A stretch of 64,000 nucleotides of DNA from G963662905 sp963676415 (lineage in GTDB: Bacteria > Bacteroidota > Bacteroidia > Bacteroidales > WRLA01), in assembly GCA_963676415.1 (NCBI GenBank), contig OY781097.1, positions 2,604,001 to 2,668,000 on the forward strand. Reading direction: 5' to 3'. A program made the position numbers and the translations under genes. Positions 51,839 to 61,799 of this stretch are shown piece by piece; the first letter of the stretch is position 1, and each line of letters begins with the position of its first letter. The notes under the pieces were generated by a model, which saw nothing but the letters and a program-made list of their open reading frames with translations, ran no database searches and was not told where the DNA came from.

Positions 51839-53611
51839 ATGAATACTTTAAAAAAACTACAGGCTTATATGGGAACCCGGCGTTTATTGCTGCCGCTCTC
51901 TATGATATTGGCGGTAATGAGTTCTTTGCTCTCCCTTTTGCCATTTTTATTAACATGGTTTATTATAAGGGAACTGCTTTTTATTGATGGGAGTACGGAC
52001 ATGCAGGCTGTGTATTTTTATGCCTGGTGGGCAGTGATTACAGCCCTGTTGGGAGTGCTTTTTTATTTCCTGGCTTTAAGCCTTTCGCACTTGGCTGCAT
52101 TTCGGGCCGAAGTGAATATACGCCGGGAGGCAATGCGCAAAATCATGAAACTGCCCCTGGGGTTTATCATCAGCAATACCAGTGGGCGTATCCGTAAAAT
52201 AATTGATGATAATGCCAGTGTTACCCATAGTTTCCTGGCTCATCAGCTTCCGGATTTAATGGGTACGGTTTTGTCGCCCCTGGCAGTATTGGTCATGATT
52301 TTTGTTTTCGACTGGCGTTTGGGACTGGTGAGCCTTTTGCCTGTTATAATTGCTTTTGCCCTACTTTCTTTTATGATGGGAGGAAAGGGGCGCACTTTCA
52401 TGAAAAGTTATATGAATTCTTTGGAAGAGATGAATACCGAAGCCGTGGAATACGTGAGGGGGATACCGGTTGTGAAAGTTTTTCAACAGAGCGTTTTTTC
52501 TTTTAAAAATTTCCTCAACAGCATAACACGTTACAAGGACATGGTCTCTGCCTATACACGCTTGTGGAAAAATCCGATGTCGGCCTATGTTGTTATGATC
52601 AATGCATTTGTGTTTGTGCTGGTACCTGTAACCATTATCTTAATATCAATGGGAGAACCTCCTAAGCTGATAATCCTGGATATGCTCCTATTTGTTTTGC
52701 TTACACCGGTTTTTGGCATGTCAATAATGAAAAGCATGTATTTAAACCAGGCACTGGGGCTTGCAAAAGAAGCTGTGGAAAGGATCGAGGAGCTTGTTGA
52801 CCATCAACCTCTTCCGGCAGTAAAACACCCTCAGCAAATAAAAACTTTTGATATTGAATTTGAGAATGTCAGTTTTTGCTATCCTGATAGCAGTGAAAAA
52901 GCCATTGACAGGATTAGCTTCCGTATCCCTCAGGGCGGTTCTTGTGCCCTTGTCGGGCCGTCAGGGAGTGGTAAAACAACGATTGCCCGCTTGTTGCCGC
53001 GTTTCTGGGATGTCGGTTCGGGGGCTGTAAAGATTGGCGGAGTTGATATCAGGATGCTGGATGCAAATGACCTTATGCAACATATTTCCTTTGTTTTTCA
53101 GGATGCGTATCTGTTCAAAACTACACTGAAGGAGAATGTCATTATGGGCAGGCCGGGTGCTCCAGACCATGAGGTTGAAAGAGCCTTGGAAATGGCTCAA
53201 TGTAAAGATATTGTTGGCCGTTTGCCCGATGGCCTCGATACCCGTATCGGAGCGGATGGAACCTATCTGTCTGGTGGTGAAAAACAAAGGCTTGCACTGG
53301 CTCGTGCCATTTTGAAAGATGCCCCAATCATTGTGCTCGACGAAGCAACAGCTTTTGCCGATCCGGAAAATGAACACCTCATCAGAAGGGCACTTAGCGA
53401 ATTGACACTGAATAAAACCGTTTTGATGATAGCCCACAGGCTGAGCACTATTTCCCAGCTTGATCAGATATTGGTGGTCGATAATGGCCGTATCGTTCAA
53501 AGGGGAACACAGCGTGAACTGCTGGCTCAAAATGGATTATATAAACTTATGTGGAGTGAATATCAACAGTCGGTACAGTGGGCTGTAGGGAAGGAGGTGC
53601 AATATGCTTAA
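51839..53611 (+). CDS. ABC exporter half-transporter, first subunit
   Basis: 590 residues. Six-helix membrane domain (1-310) followed by a nucleotide-binding domain: Walker A GPSGSGKTT, signature LSGGEKQRLALARAI, Walker B PIIVLDEATAFADPENE, switch His in IAHRLS. The ATAFADPENE wording is typical of YbtP/IrtA-type half-transporters that move siderophores or other small metabolites. Stop and next start overlap by 8 bases, so it forms a heterodimer with the next gene product. Controlled, by inference, by the TetR protein encoded just upstream. Confidence 0.92.
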   Translation: MNTLKKLQAYMGTRRLLLPLSMILAVMSSLLSLLPFLLTWFIIRELLFIDGSTDMQAVYFYAWWAVITALLGVLFYFLALSLSHLAAFRAEVNIRREAMRKIMKLPLGFIISNTSGRIRKIIDDNASVTHSFLAHQLPDLMGTVLSPLAVLVMIFVFDWRLGLVSLLPVIIAFALLSFMMGGKGRTFMKSYMNSLEEMNTEAVEYVRGIPVVKVFQQSVFSFKNFLNSITRYKDMVSAYTRLWKNPMSAYVVMINAFVFVLVPVTIILISMGEPPKLIILDMLLFVLLTPVFGMSIMKSMYLNQALGLAKEAVERIEELVDHQPLPAVKHPQQIKTFDIEFENVSFCYPDSSEKAIDRISFRIPQGGSCALVGPSGSGKTTIARLLPRFWDVGSGAVKIGGVDIRMLDANDLMQHISFVFQDAYLFKTTLKENVIMGRPGAPDHEVERALEMAQCKDIVGRLPDGLDTRIGADGTYLSGGEKQRLALARAILKDAPIIVLDEATAFADPENEHLIRRALSELTLNKTVLMIAHRLSTISQLDQILVVDNGRIVQRGTQRELLAQNGLYKLMWSEYQQSVQWAVGKEVQYA

Positions 53612-55343
53612 TCTGGTGATGAGACGCTTTGCTTTATCAAAAAGTGGAGCTACTGATTTTTGTAAAGGTGTGTTTTTTACAACTTTGTTAAATGTGGCTT
53701 TAATGTTGCCCGCAGTATTTGTCTTTTTGTTTCTTGACGATTATCTCCATCCGCTTTTAGAAGAAGGAAAGGAATTACAAGGCGGCCTTATTTACTATAG
53801 TATGCTTGGCCTGGTTTTTATGCTGTTGATGTTCCTTTTTGCACGCTGGCAATACCAGAGCACATATACAACCGTTTACGATGAAAGCGCAAACCGCAGG
53901 ATTTCTTTAGCTGAAAAACTCCGCAGGTTGCCCCTGTCTTTTTTTGGTGCGAAAAACCTTTCCGATCTCACCCTGACAATCATGGATGATTCTACCGACC
54001 TGGAACATACTTTTTCTCATGCCGTACCTCAATTGTTTGCGTCGGTTATCAGTTTGCTTCTAATCATTTGTGCACTGTTTTTCTATAACTGGCAATTGTC
54101 CCTGGCACTTTTGTGGGTTGTTCCGGCAGCTGCTGCGGTAATTTTACTGGCAAAAAAGTTTCTGCACAAGGAAAATAAAAAGCATTATCTCCAAAAGCGT
54201 GATGTTTCCGAACATATTCAGGAAGGTATTGATAGTTTTCAGGAAATCAAAGCGTACAACAAGCAGGAGGAATTTCTTGCACAGTTTGATGCAAAACTTA
54301 ATATTTATGAAAATGGCCTTACCCGTGGTGAATTATTGGCCGGAAGCCTGGTAAACAGTGCGCAGGGTTTATTAAAGCTTGGCCTGGCAACGGTTATAAT
54401 CACCGGAGCTGTACTTTTGGCTGCCGGGCAGCTCAGCTTATTTGTTTTTCTGCTCTTTTTGGTCGTTGCTTCCAGGATTTATGAGCCAATGAACGAGGTC
54501 TTTAGTAATCTTGCCGCCCTTTTCTATCTGGATATCCGTATCAACAGGATGAAAGAAATGCAAACCATGCCAACGCAGACAGGGGGTAAGGATTTTGAGC
54601 CAAAGGGATTCGGCCTTGAATTTCGTGAGGTGTGTTTTTCTTATGAAGAAGGCAGAGATGTGCTGAATAGTGTCTCCTTTACTGCACGACAGGGTGAAGT
54701 TACCGCATTGGTAGGCCCTTCCGGAAGCGGTAAAAGTACGCTTACACGATTGGCTGCACGCTTTTGGGATGTCGATAGCGGAAAAGTACTCCTGGGTGGC
54801 CAAGACATCAGTAAAATTGATCCCGAACTTTTGCTGCAAAATTATTCAGTTGTATTTCAGGATGTTGTGCTCTTTAATGCAAGTGTTATGGATAATATTC
54901 GTATTGGAAAAAAAGATGCTACTGACGATGAGGTGTTAAAAGTGGCTCAACTGGCTCAGTGCGAATCTTTTGTGAACAAACTTCCCGCAGGTTATGATAC
55001 GATGATCGGGGAGAATGGCCTGAAGCTCTCGGGCGGTGAACGCCAAAGGCTTTCCATTGCCCGTGCTTTACTTAAAGATGCCCCTATCGTTTTGCTCGAC
55101 GAAGCAACAGCATCACTGGATGTGGAAAATGAATCAAAGATCCAGGCCGCACTTTCTGAGCTCATCCGCAACAAAACCGTACTCATCATTGCTCACCGTA
55201 TGCGTACTGTTGTCAATGCCGATAAGATCGTTGCCCTTGAGCAGGGTTGCGTCGTCGAATGCGGAAGCCCGGATGTACTGATAGCTCAAAACGGACTGTT
55301 TGCCCATATGCTTCAGCGGCAGCTTTCGGTTTGTTATAAATAA
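53604..55343 (+). CDS. ABC exporter half-transporter, second subunit
   Basis: 579 residues. Membrane domain with six predicted helices (FFTTLLNVALMLPAVFVFLFL, LIYYSMLGLVFMLLMFLFA, and others), then an NBD with Walker A GPSGSGKST, signature LSGGERQRLSIARALL, Walker B PIVLLDEATASLDVENE and IAHRMR. Both NBDs of the pair keep the catalytic Glu, so both sites may be active. Coupled to the first subunit by overlap; resembles YbtQ/IrtB. Substrate unknown; the following methyltransferase might modify it. Confidence 0.92.
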   Translation: MLNLVMRRFALSKSGATDFCKGVFFTTLLNVALMLPAVFVFLFLDDYLHPLLEEGKELQGGLIYYSMLGLVFMLLMFLFARWQYQSTYTTVYDESANRRISLAEKLRRLPLSFFGAKNLSDLTLTIMDDSTDLEHTFSHAVPQLFASVISLLLIICALFFYNWQLSLALLWVVPAAAAVILLAKKFLHKENKKHYLQKRDVSEHIQEGIDSFQEIKAYNKQEEFLAQFDAKLNIYENGLTRGELLAGSLVNSAQGLLKLGLATVIITGAVLLAAGQLSLFVFLLFLVVASRIYEPMNEVFSNLAALFYLDIRINRMKEMQTMPTQTGGKDFEPKGFGLEFREVCFSYEEGRDVLNSVSFTARQGEVTALVGPSGSGKSTLTRLAARFWDVDSGKVLLGGQDISKIDPELLLQNYSVVFQDVVLFNASVMDNIRIGKKDATDDEVLKVAQLAQCESFVNKLPAGYDTMIGENGLKLSGGERQRLSIARALLKDAPIVLLDEATASLDVENESKIQAALSELIRNKTVLIIAHRMRTVVNADKIVALEQGCVVECGSPDVLIAQNGLFAHMLQRQLSVCYK

Positions 55344-55401
55344 ACAGTTAAAAATGTATAATATAAAATCAACATATTTTAATAATAATGGGATAAGTAC
55401 C

Positions 55402-55446
55402 GCCTTCTTGACCTAGATAGGATTGAGGCTGCTGCCCCGGTTTTTT
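55402..55446 (+). promoter_or_regulatory. Structured leader before the methyltransferase gene
   Basis: GCCTT (55402-55406) pairs with GAGGC (55425-55429) around CCTAGATAGG (55412-55421), a small inner hairpin; a T-run follows at 55441-55446. Could be a weak terminator of the ABC operon or a regulatory leader. Not a recognised riboswitch class by eye. Confidence 0.35.
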
Positions 55447-55471
55447 GTGTTAATAAATTAAATCAAAAAAT

Positions 55472-56506
55472 ATGAATTATCCAGAATTACACTCTTCTTT
55501 TGAGCCCATCAGGAATATTTTTGTGGGCAGTTATCTGCCGCGAATTATAAATGTGGCCATCGAAATGGGCATATTGGAAAAACTTGCTGAGAGCAAAATG
55601 TCCCTTCAGGAAATTAGTGTGTCATTTGAACTGGATTGCTCTGTGACCGATGCTTTTCTAAAAGTGTTGCATGAAGGAGGAGTCCTTGAAAAAGAAGGGA
55701 ATGATTATAAATTAAGTCCTATGTCAGCAGATTTTTTGGTGTCATCCTCACCCATGAACCAGATCAACCAATTATCCCGCATTAATGGTAGCAGTGGGCC
55801 GTTTGATTATCTTGAAGATGCATTGAGAGGGAAAAAGCCCACCTTTGACGGGAAAATGTGGAGCAGCCATGAAAATGTCCTTTCTATTCAACAGGGCGCC
55901 ATGGCCGGTTCGGTGCAAAATGTAATTTCATTCGCAAAAGAACTGCCAGGTTTCGATTCCTGCATCCGTATGTGCGATATGGCTGGGAATATTGGTTATT
56001 ATTCATTAGCTCTGATGAGCCAAAATCCAGATCTGCACGCTCATGTTTTTGAGCTTCCGGCTGTTTGTGAACTGGCAAAAGAAATTCAATTTGAACAGCC
56101 TGCCTTTGACCGGATCCAATTTCATGATTTTGATATGAAAAATGGAGATGGCTGGGGCAGTAATTACGATCTCTTTTTTATTTCTCACTTTTTATATAGT
56201 TATGATATTGAGTGCTTAACAGATTTTTTTGTGCGCGTTAACAATTCAATGTGCCTGGGCGGGATATTTATTTCGAACCATATGTGCGATAGCTTTGTGG
56301 CACGGGCTCCCGGGCGGCTTTTGGTTCAGGCAATTACAGAACTCCAAACACGCGCAATGGGCTATCCGACACATCAGCTTCCCGTAAAGAAAATGAAGCA
56401 GGCTTTAACTCATGCTGGCTTTGGGGATTTTCAAAGCAGAAAACCGGATTACCGCCATGCGCATCCATCTCTTTTGCTCTCGGCTGTTAAAATCAGGGAG
56501 GCATAG
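55472..56506 (+). CDS. SAM-dependent O-methyltransferase with winged-helix N-terminus
   Basis: 344 residues. The N-terminal 95 residues form the winged-helix dimerisation domain of plant-type/polyketide O-methyltransferases (RIINVAIEMGILEKLAESK, LKVLHEGGVLEKEGNDYKL). The SAM-binding motif I is CDMAGNIGYYSLAL (D-x-G-x-x-G form), followed by HAHVFELPAVCELAK and a final strand FQSRKPDYRHAHPSLLLS. This is the Methyltransf_2 (PF00891) layout of enzymes acting on phenols and polyketide-like compounds. Ends two bases before the small membrane-protein gene. Substrate unknown; neighbour exporters suggest a secreted small molecule. Confidence 0.85.
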   Translation: MNYPELHSSFEPIRNIFVGSYLPRIINVAIEMGILEKLAESKMSLQEISVSFELDCSVTDAFLKVLHEGGVLEKEGNDYKLSPMSADFLVSSSPMNQINQLSRINGSSGPFDYLEDALRGKKPTFDGKMWSSHENVLSIQQGAMAGSVQNVISFAKELPGFDSCIRMCDMAGNIGYYSLALMSQNPDLHAHVFELPAVCELAKEIQFEQPAFDRIQFHDFDMKNGDGWGSNYDLFFISHFLYSYDIECLTDFFVRVNNSMCLGGIFISNHMCDSFVARAPGRLLVQAITELQTRAMGYPTHQLPVKKMKQALTHAGFGDFQSRKPDYRHAHPSLLLSAVKIREA

Positions 56507-56508
56507 CG

Positions 56509-56871
56509 ATGATGGACAAAAATATGTTCCTGGTATCTACGGCACTGGCCCTTTTTATTATTTGTCCCCGTATGGCAGGGATGGTCAATGTTGTTTGTCA
56601 AAACACGGGGCTCCCGCTGATTAAAACAGCTTTATTTGCTTCTCTGATTTCTATTCCGTTGATATTGGCAATGGTATGGGTGTTTAATCGGTTTGGTATT
56701 GGTGGTGCTTTGGCTTTTTGTGTGTTTACCGATTTAATTTCGGCTTTGCTTCTCTCCAATGTGAGCTGGAAAGCCAGTATTGAAAGCTTGATTATTGCTG
56801 TGTTTGTTCTGGGCGCTGTAAAAGTTGCGCCACTTATTTCTGGTGCAATAATTAAAAGTTGGTTTTACTAG
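56509..56871 (+). CDS. Small integral membrane protein, unknown
   Basis: 120 residues with about four membrane helices (MFLVSTALALFIICPRM, LIKTALFASLISIPLILAMV, ALAFCVFTDLISALLL, LIIAVFVLGAVKVAPLIS) and a Cys pair region. Starts with ATGATG two bases after the methyltransferase stop codon, so it is co-transcribed with it. No family recognised; could be an accessory subunit of the exporter or of the following cassette. Confidence 0.65.
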   Translation: MMDKNMFLVSTALALFIICPRMAGMVNVVCQNTGLPLIKTALFASLISIPLILAMVWVFNRFGIGGALAFCVFTDLISALLLSNVSWKASIESLIIAVFVLGAVKVAPLISGAIIKSWFY

Positions 56872-56939
56872 GAATTTTGTGGGTAACAATAATGTTTGAA
56901 AAAAATATGCAGATATTTATTAATGAACTATTGATCCCT

Positions 56940-57168
56940 AACAGATTCCTCCCTTCACAAGGCCTTAATCACTTTGTTTGGCTTTGTTCCGGTCGGAATG
57001 ACGCTGCTTATTAGGTGTTTAAGGCAAATGCGGCCCGGTCACTGAGCGTCCTGTGGTGAGCGTAGCCGAACCAAGTCGAAGTGCGCCGCATTTGCCTCCT
57101 GACTTCATAAAAACGCGTCATTCCGACAAAGTTTTCCGAAGTATGGGGAAACTTTGGAGGAATCTGTT
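56940..57168. repeat. Nested foldback element, 229 bp
   Basis: Three nested 13-bp perfect inverted pairs: AACAGATTCCTCC (56940-56952) with GGAGGAATCTGTT (57156-57168); GTCGGAATGACGC (56992-57004) with GCGTCATTCCGAC (57115-57127); AGGCAAATGCGGC (57022-57034) with GCCGCATTTGCCT (57085-57097). No coding frame. It fills the gap between the small membrane-protein and MMPL genes and would fold into a long RNA stem if transcribed. Confidence 0.8.
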
Positions 57169-57233
57169 TGAAATAAAGTAATTTTTCTTTCCACGAAATT
57201 CCGTGTAGTACCTAAAAGTTAAAATAACGTATA

Positions 57234-59597
57234 ATGAAAATTCAAAAAATCAATGAATGGTTTGGGCGGAGGGCTCATGCGATAATCCGTTTCCGTTGGC
57301 TCTGGATTGGCATTTTTGTCATTCTCCTTGTGGCTGGTTTTAACGGCCTGCAATACATGAATATGAGTACATCCTGGGATGATTATTTCCTGGAGGATGA
57401 TCCTATACTGATAAAGACCGATGAATTTAAAGAGATTTTTGGTAACGACAATTTTGTTGCAGTACTCACACAGTGCAATAATACATTTACCAAAGAAAAC
57501 CTGAAGCTCATCAGGGAGCTCTCCAATGAATTGCTTGATAGTATTTCTTATGCCGATAAGATTACTTCATTAACAGATATCGAATTCCTGGCAGGAACGG
57601 ATTACGGGATGAATATTGAACAAATTGTACCGGATGTAATTCCGGCAACAGTTGCCGGGCTCGACAGTGTTCGTATAAAAGCATATTTAAAGAAAAATAT
57701 TGCCAGCCGTTTAGTGTCTTCCGATGGAAAATTAAGTTGGATATTGCTTAAGCTCAGAGCTTTTCCTGATGTAGTGGAATGGAGGAAAGATGGTAGCCGT
57801 ATTTCTCCGGAAATGCTTACAGGTGAACAGGCTCATCATATACTGAACAAGGAAAAATACAAGTCCATATCTCCAATGGGTGCTGGAATGCCGCATCTGT
57901 CCTTTCGTAAAATGGACTGGGTAGGAAAAGAATTCCCACGGATTATGGGGATGGCTTTTGTCCTGGCAGTCATTGTGCTTATTATTGCCACCAAATCTTT
58001 TCGAGGTGTTGTCGTACCGGTGCTGACATCCCTGTCGTCAATTGTAATTGTTTATGGGGCTTTAGGTTATTGGGAATATAAAATCGACTCCGGCATGGTG
58101 AGTATTCCTGTCTTGATTGCTTTTGCTGTAGCTATTGCGTATAATATTCATGTATTCAGCTATTTTAAAAGGCAGTTTTTATTGCATGGACAGAGAAAAA
58201 AGGCAGTAGTTGAAACGGTTTCAGAAATGGGCTGGCCGGTATTGTTCAGTGCGTTGACAACTTTTACTGCTTTATTGTCGTTTTTAGTTATTCCGGTGGT
58301 TCCACTGCATTTTATCGGTATTGCTACTTCATCTTGTGTGCTGCTGACTTTCTTTATTGTAATTGTTATTATGCCGGTTTGCCTTTCAATGGGCAAAGAT
58401 CGAGTGCCAAAGCCTGTCGTAAATGAAAAAGGAGGGCGATGGCTCGACCGAAAATTGATGTCTGTAGGAGATTGGGTTTTAAGCCATGGGAAAATAATAA
58501 CACTAGGATCCTTAATCTTGGCTGTAGTTTTGATTTATGGCGCCAGCCGTATCGAAACGGCTTTTGATGTGGAAAATACCATGGGGCGCAAAATCCCTTA
58601 TGTTGATGAAAGCCTTTTTGTAGCTGAAAGCAAACTGGGAAGTATGTATTCCTATGACGTGCTGATCGAATTCCCGGAAAACGGCCAGGCTAAATTGCCG
58701 CTAAACCTGGTGAAACTCGATAGTTTGTCTGATTATGTGGCCACCTTTCCTCTTAGTAAACGTGTTAGTTCTATACTGGATATCATTAAAGACCTTAATC
58801 AAACACTTAATGAAAACCGAACGAATTTTTATGCCGTCCCGGATGATGCAAATCAGGTGGCGCAGATGCTCCTTCTTTATGAGAATGCAGGAGGCAGCGA
58901 GGCAGAATATTGGATCGATTACGACTACCGCCGTCTCAGGTTAATGATAGAACTCTCCAATTATAATTCGGGACAGGCAGAACGTGAACTGGAAGATGTT
59001 TTGGCAAAAGCCGGACAAATATTTCCCGGAGCAAAAATTACCTGTGTTGGTTCACTGCCTCAATTTACAGCCATGATGCAGTATGTGGTACGTGGGCAGG
59101 TGCTTTCCTTTGGGATTGCCATTATCATAATTGCTTTGTTATTGATGTTTGTTTTTGGCAGCATTCGTATTGGCCTTATTGGCATCATTCCAAATATTGC
59201 GCCTGCATTGGTAGTTGGAGGTATAATGGGCTGGTTTGGTATTCCCTTGGATATGATGACCGCTACCATTATTCCAATGATCCTGGGACTGGCTGTTGAT
59301 GACACAATCCATTTTATTAATCATGGACACCTCGAATTTAACCGCAAACGAAATTATAATAGTGCCATACGGCGTACTTTCTTCGTTGTCGGAACGCCTT
59401 TGGTGCTTACCAGTATCGTGATATCGGCCAACTTTGCTGTATATATGACCTCTGTGGCCAAGTCTTTTGCACATATGGGGCTCCTTTCTATTTGCGGTAT
59501 GATGGCTGCACTGCTCTCCGATTTGCTGATTACTCCCGTGCTTTTCCGAAAGTACCGGATTTTTGGAAAGGAAATGGAACAGGCAAAAGCTCCATAA
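57234..59597 (+). CDS. MMPL/RND-family exporter
   Basis: 787 residues with the two-fold RND layout: an N-terminal helix (WLWIGIFVILLVAGFNGLQY), first large periplasmic domain (about 45-230), five helices, then a second helix, second periplasmic domain and five helices. The second half keeps GLAVDDTIHFINHG (acidic residues of the proton relay), the first half is degenerate (AFAVAIAYNIHVFSY). Proteins of this size class move lipids or hydrophobic molecules (HpnN/MmpL-like). It is followed by a LolA-like and a DUF1302-like barrel gene, the usual three-part set. Inner membrane. Confidence 0.9.
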   Translation: MKIQKINEWFGRRAHAIIRFRWLWIGIFVILLVAGFNGLQYMNMSTSWDDYFLEDDPILIKTDEFKEIFGNDNFVAVLTQCNNTFTKENLKLIRELSNELLDSISYADKITSLTDIEFLAGTDYGMNIEQIVPDVIPATVAGLDSVRIKAYLKKNIASRLVSSDGKLSWILLKLRAFPDVVEWRKDGSRISPEMLTGEQAHHILNKEKYKSISPMGAGMPHLSFRKMDWVGKEFPRIMGMAFVLAVIVLIIATKSFRGVVVPVLTSLSSIVIVYGALGYWEYKIDSGMVSIPVLIAFAVAIAYNIHVFSYFKRQFLLHGQRKKAVVETVSEMGWPVLFSALTTFTALLSFLVIPVVPLHFIGIATSSCVLLTFFIVIVIMPVCLSMGKDRVPKPVVNEKGGRWLDRKLMSVGDWVLSHGKIITLGSLILAVVLIYGASRIETAFDVENTMGRKIPYVDESLFVAESKLGSMYSYDVLIEFPENGQAKLPLNLVKLDSLSDYVATFPLSKRVSSILDIIKDLNQTLNENRTNFYAVPDDANQVAQMLLLYENAGGSEAEYWIDYDYRRLRLMIELSNYNSGQAERELEDVLAKAGQIFPGAKITCVGSLPQFTAMMQYVVRGQVLSFGIAIIIIALLLMFVFGSIRIGLIGIIPNIAPALVVGGIMGWFGIPLDMMTATIIPMILGLAVDDTIHFINHGHLEFNRKRNYNSAIRRTFFVVGTPLVLTSIVISANFAVYMTSVAKSFAHMGLLSICGMMAALLSDLLITPVLFRKYRIFGKEMEQAKAP

Positions 59598-59700
59598 TGA
59601 AGATGTATCCTTATGGCTGCGAGCATGCTTTGCTGGCCTTGAAGGATAATATCAAGCTTTTATATTAAATCAAAATGTTAAACTTTAGAATATTATTATA

Positions 59701-60486
59701 ATGCAAAACTTTAAAATACAATGGATCATTTTTTTGGCAACAATTTTGTCAATTCCAGCTATAGCACAGGATTATTCCGGACGCGACATCATGCAGATGG
59801 TAAAAGACCGCCCCGACGGAGAAACGCGCAAATCAGAAATGAGCATGAAGCTTATCAATAAACGGGGACGTGAAAGACTGCGCAAAGTTGAGAGCTATTC
59901 CATGGATATTGGCAAAGATAAAAAAACAATCATGTTCTTCCTGTATCCTGGGGATGTACAAGGAACCGGATTTCTAACATGGGATTATGATGACCTTGCC
60001 AGGGATGATGATAAATGGCTTTATTTGCCTGCTATGAAGAAAACACGTCGAATCAGTGGAAGCTCGGCAAAAAAAGACTATTTCATGGGCACTGATTTTA
60101 CTTACGACGATATGGGCAGCCGAAATGTAGATGAGGACGAGCATAAGCTTTTGGGTGAAGAAAATCTTGAAGGGCATGATTGCTGGATTGTGGAAAGCAG
60201 ACCAAAAGACAAGCGTGACATATATTCCAGAAAGAAAAGCTGGATCCGGAAAGATTGCCTGGTGGCACTAAAAGTTGAGTATTACGATAAAATGGATAAG
60301 CTGCACCGTGTGCTAAAACTGTCTGATATTAAGCAGATAGACGGCTTTTGGAGCGCGCAAACGCTGCATATGGCCAATGTGCAGAAAAACCATCAAACAT
60401 TTCTCGAAATCAGTAAGCTGGTTTATGATATCCCGCTTGATGAAAGTCATTTTACAGTAAGCCGGTTGGAAAAAGGCAGTCTGTAG
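59701..60486 (+). CDS. LolA-like outer-membrane lipoprotein-sorting family protein
   Basis: 261 residues. Signal peptide (IIFLATILSIPAIAQ), then the family blocks SGRDIMQMVKDRPDGETRKSEM region, MKLINKRGRERLRKV, FFLYPGDVQGTGFLTWDYDD and KKTRRISGSSAKKDYFMGTDFTYDD region near residue 120-140. Periplasmic carrier of a hydrophobic cargo, encoded between the MMPL exporter and the barrel protein, as in many proteobacterial and Bacteroidota cassettes. The cargo could be a lipid rather than a lipoprotein. It follows the exporter gene by 103 bases and precedes the barrel gene by 15. Confidence 0.85.
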   Translation: MQNFKIQWIIFLATILSIPAIAQDYSGRDIMQMVKDRPDGETRKSEMSMKLINKRGRERLRKVESYSMDIGKDKKTIMFFLYPGDVQGTGFLTWDYDDLARDDDKWLYLPAMKKTRRISGSSAKKDYFMGTDFTYDDMGSRNVDEDEHKLLGEENLEGHDCWIVESRPKDKRDIYSRKKSWIRKDCLVALKVEYYDKMDKLHRVLKLSDIKQIDGFWSAQTLHMANVQKNHQTFLEISKLVYDIPLDESHFTVSRLEKGSL

Positions 60487-60501
60487 TTTTATGGAGGATC
60501 T

Positions 60502-61731
60502 ATGATGAAGAAAATAAAATTGCTTTTTTTCTGCTCCATGCTCTCGCTTAGCTGTATTTATGCACAACAATACAAAGCTGATATTAAATTCAATGGTTTT
60601 GCTGATACCTATCACGCCATTCGCAGTAATGAACCTTATGATTTTATGAGCTCAAGGAGCCGCCTGAGGGCTGAAGTGCAGGTATTGGCAGGAAAATCCT
60701 ATCTTTTTGCTTCGCTTAACGCAAGCTATAATGGCATAATCGACAACCAGACTAAACTTGAACTTCGTGAAGCTTATTTCCAGTATTCTGAAAATTTCTG
60801 GGAAATAAAAGCCGGCCGCCAAATTGTGATCTGGGGCGTTGCCGATGGCCTGCGCATTACCGACCTTATATCGCCCATGGACTATACCGAATTTTTGGCG
60901 CGCGATTATGATGATATCAGGCTGCCCGTTGATGCTGTGAAGCTGAAATACATAAGGCCAAACTGGAGCATTGAGGCCATCTTTGTCCCTGTGCCTTCAT
61001 TTTTTATTATCCCCATTGACAGCAATAACCCATGGTCGTTTTGTTATGGACAGGATGTGCAATATTGTACTGATCAAGACAATACACCAGATAAGAAACT
61101 ATCAAACAGTGAATATGGCCTGCGTTTGGCCGCCTGGTTTGCAGGGATAGATCTATCTTTTGCAGCATTGCATACCTGGAATAAAATGCCTTTGATGGAG
61201 ATGAAATATAGCTCACATTATGATAGCCTGATATTTCAATCGGATTATGCGCCCATGGATATGCTGGGCATGGATCTTTCGAAAACTATTGGGTCATTTG
61301 TGCTCCGGGCAGAAGCTGCATATTATTTTAATGAGCTAATGGAAGGCATAAATGGTGATAAGTTGCGGAAAAACAGTGTCAACGGGCTGTTGGGAATGGA
61401 TTGGTATCCCGGAAACGATTTTACTATCATGATGCAGTATTATCGCAGGAGCATTAATGCGAAGCAACAACAACTGGCCGTTAAGCGAAATAGTGATTTG
61501 CTTACTCTGCGTATCTCAAAGAAAATATTGCGCAGCACTATGGATATCTCCACTTTTGCCTATGCTGACCTGAATTATAGCAGCTTTTTTTGTCGCTCCT
61601 CAGTCGATTATGCCCTGAGCGACCAGATTCACCTGATGGTGGGATATGATTGGTTTTCAGGTGATAATGGGATGTTTGCCCCTTATAAAAATAATTCAGA
61701 ATACTGGTTTAAAGCAAAATATAGTTTTTGA
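60502..61731 (+). CDS. Outer-membrane beta-barrel of DUF1302 type
   Basis: 409 residues (ATGATG start; either codon possible). Signal peptide (LLFFCSMLSLSCIYAQQ), then strand-rich sequence with the DUF1302 markers ELREAYFQYSENFWEIKAGR, QIVIWGVADGLRITDLISP and FLARDYDDIRLPVDAVKLKY. Strands alternate to the end (NNSEYWFKAKYSF), which finishes in Phe as barrels do. Third part of the MMPL/LolA-like/barrel cassette, probably the outer-membrane exit or acceptor. Substrate not known. Confidence 0.82.
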   Translation: MMKKIKLLFFCSMLSLSCIYAQQYKADIKFNGFADTYHAIRSNEPYDFMSSRSRLRAEVQVLAGKSYLFASLNASYNGIIDNQTKLELREAYFQYSENFWEIKAGRQIVIWGVADGLRITDLISPMDYTEFLARDYDDIRLPVDAVKLKYIRPNWSIEAIFVPVPSFFIIPIDSNNPWSFCYGQDVQYCTDQDNTPDKKLSNSEYGLRLAAWFAGIDLSFAALHTWNKMPLMEMKYSSHYDSLIFQSDYAPMDMLGMDLSKTIGSFVLRAEAAYYFNELMEGINGDKLRKNSVNGLLGMDWYPGNDFTIMMQYYRRSINAKQQQLAVKRNSDLLTLRISKKILRSTMDISTFAYADLNYSSFFCRSSVDYALSDQIHLMVGYDWFSGDNGMFAPYKNNSEYWFKAKYSF

Positions 61732-61799
61732 TGTAGAAGGAAACAAAAGAGTATAAGGTAAAATCGAAAAGTATCGAACTGTTTTTCCAAAATATACTT

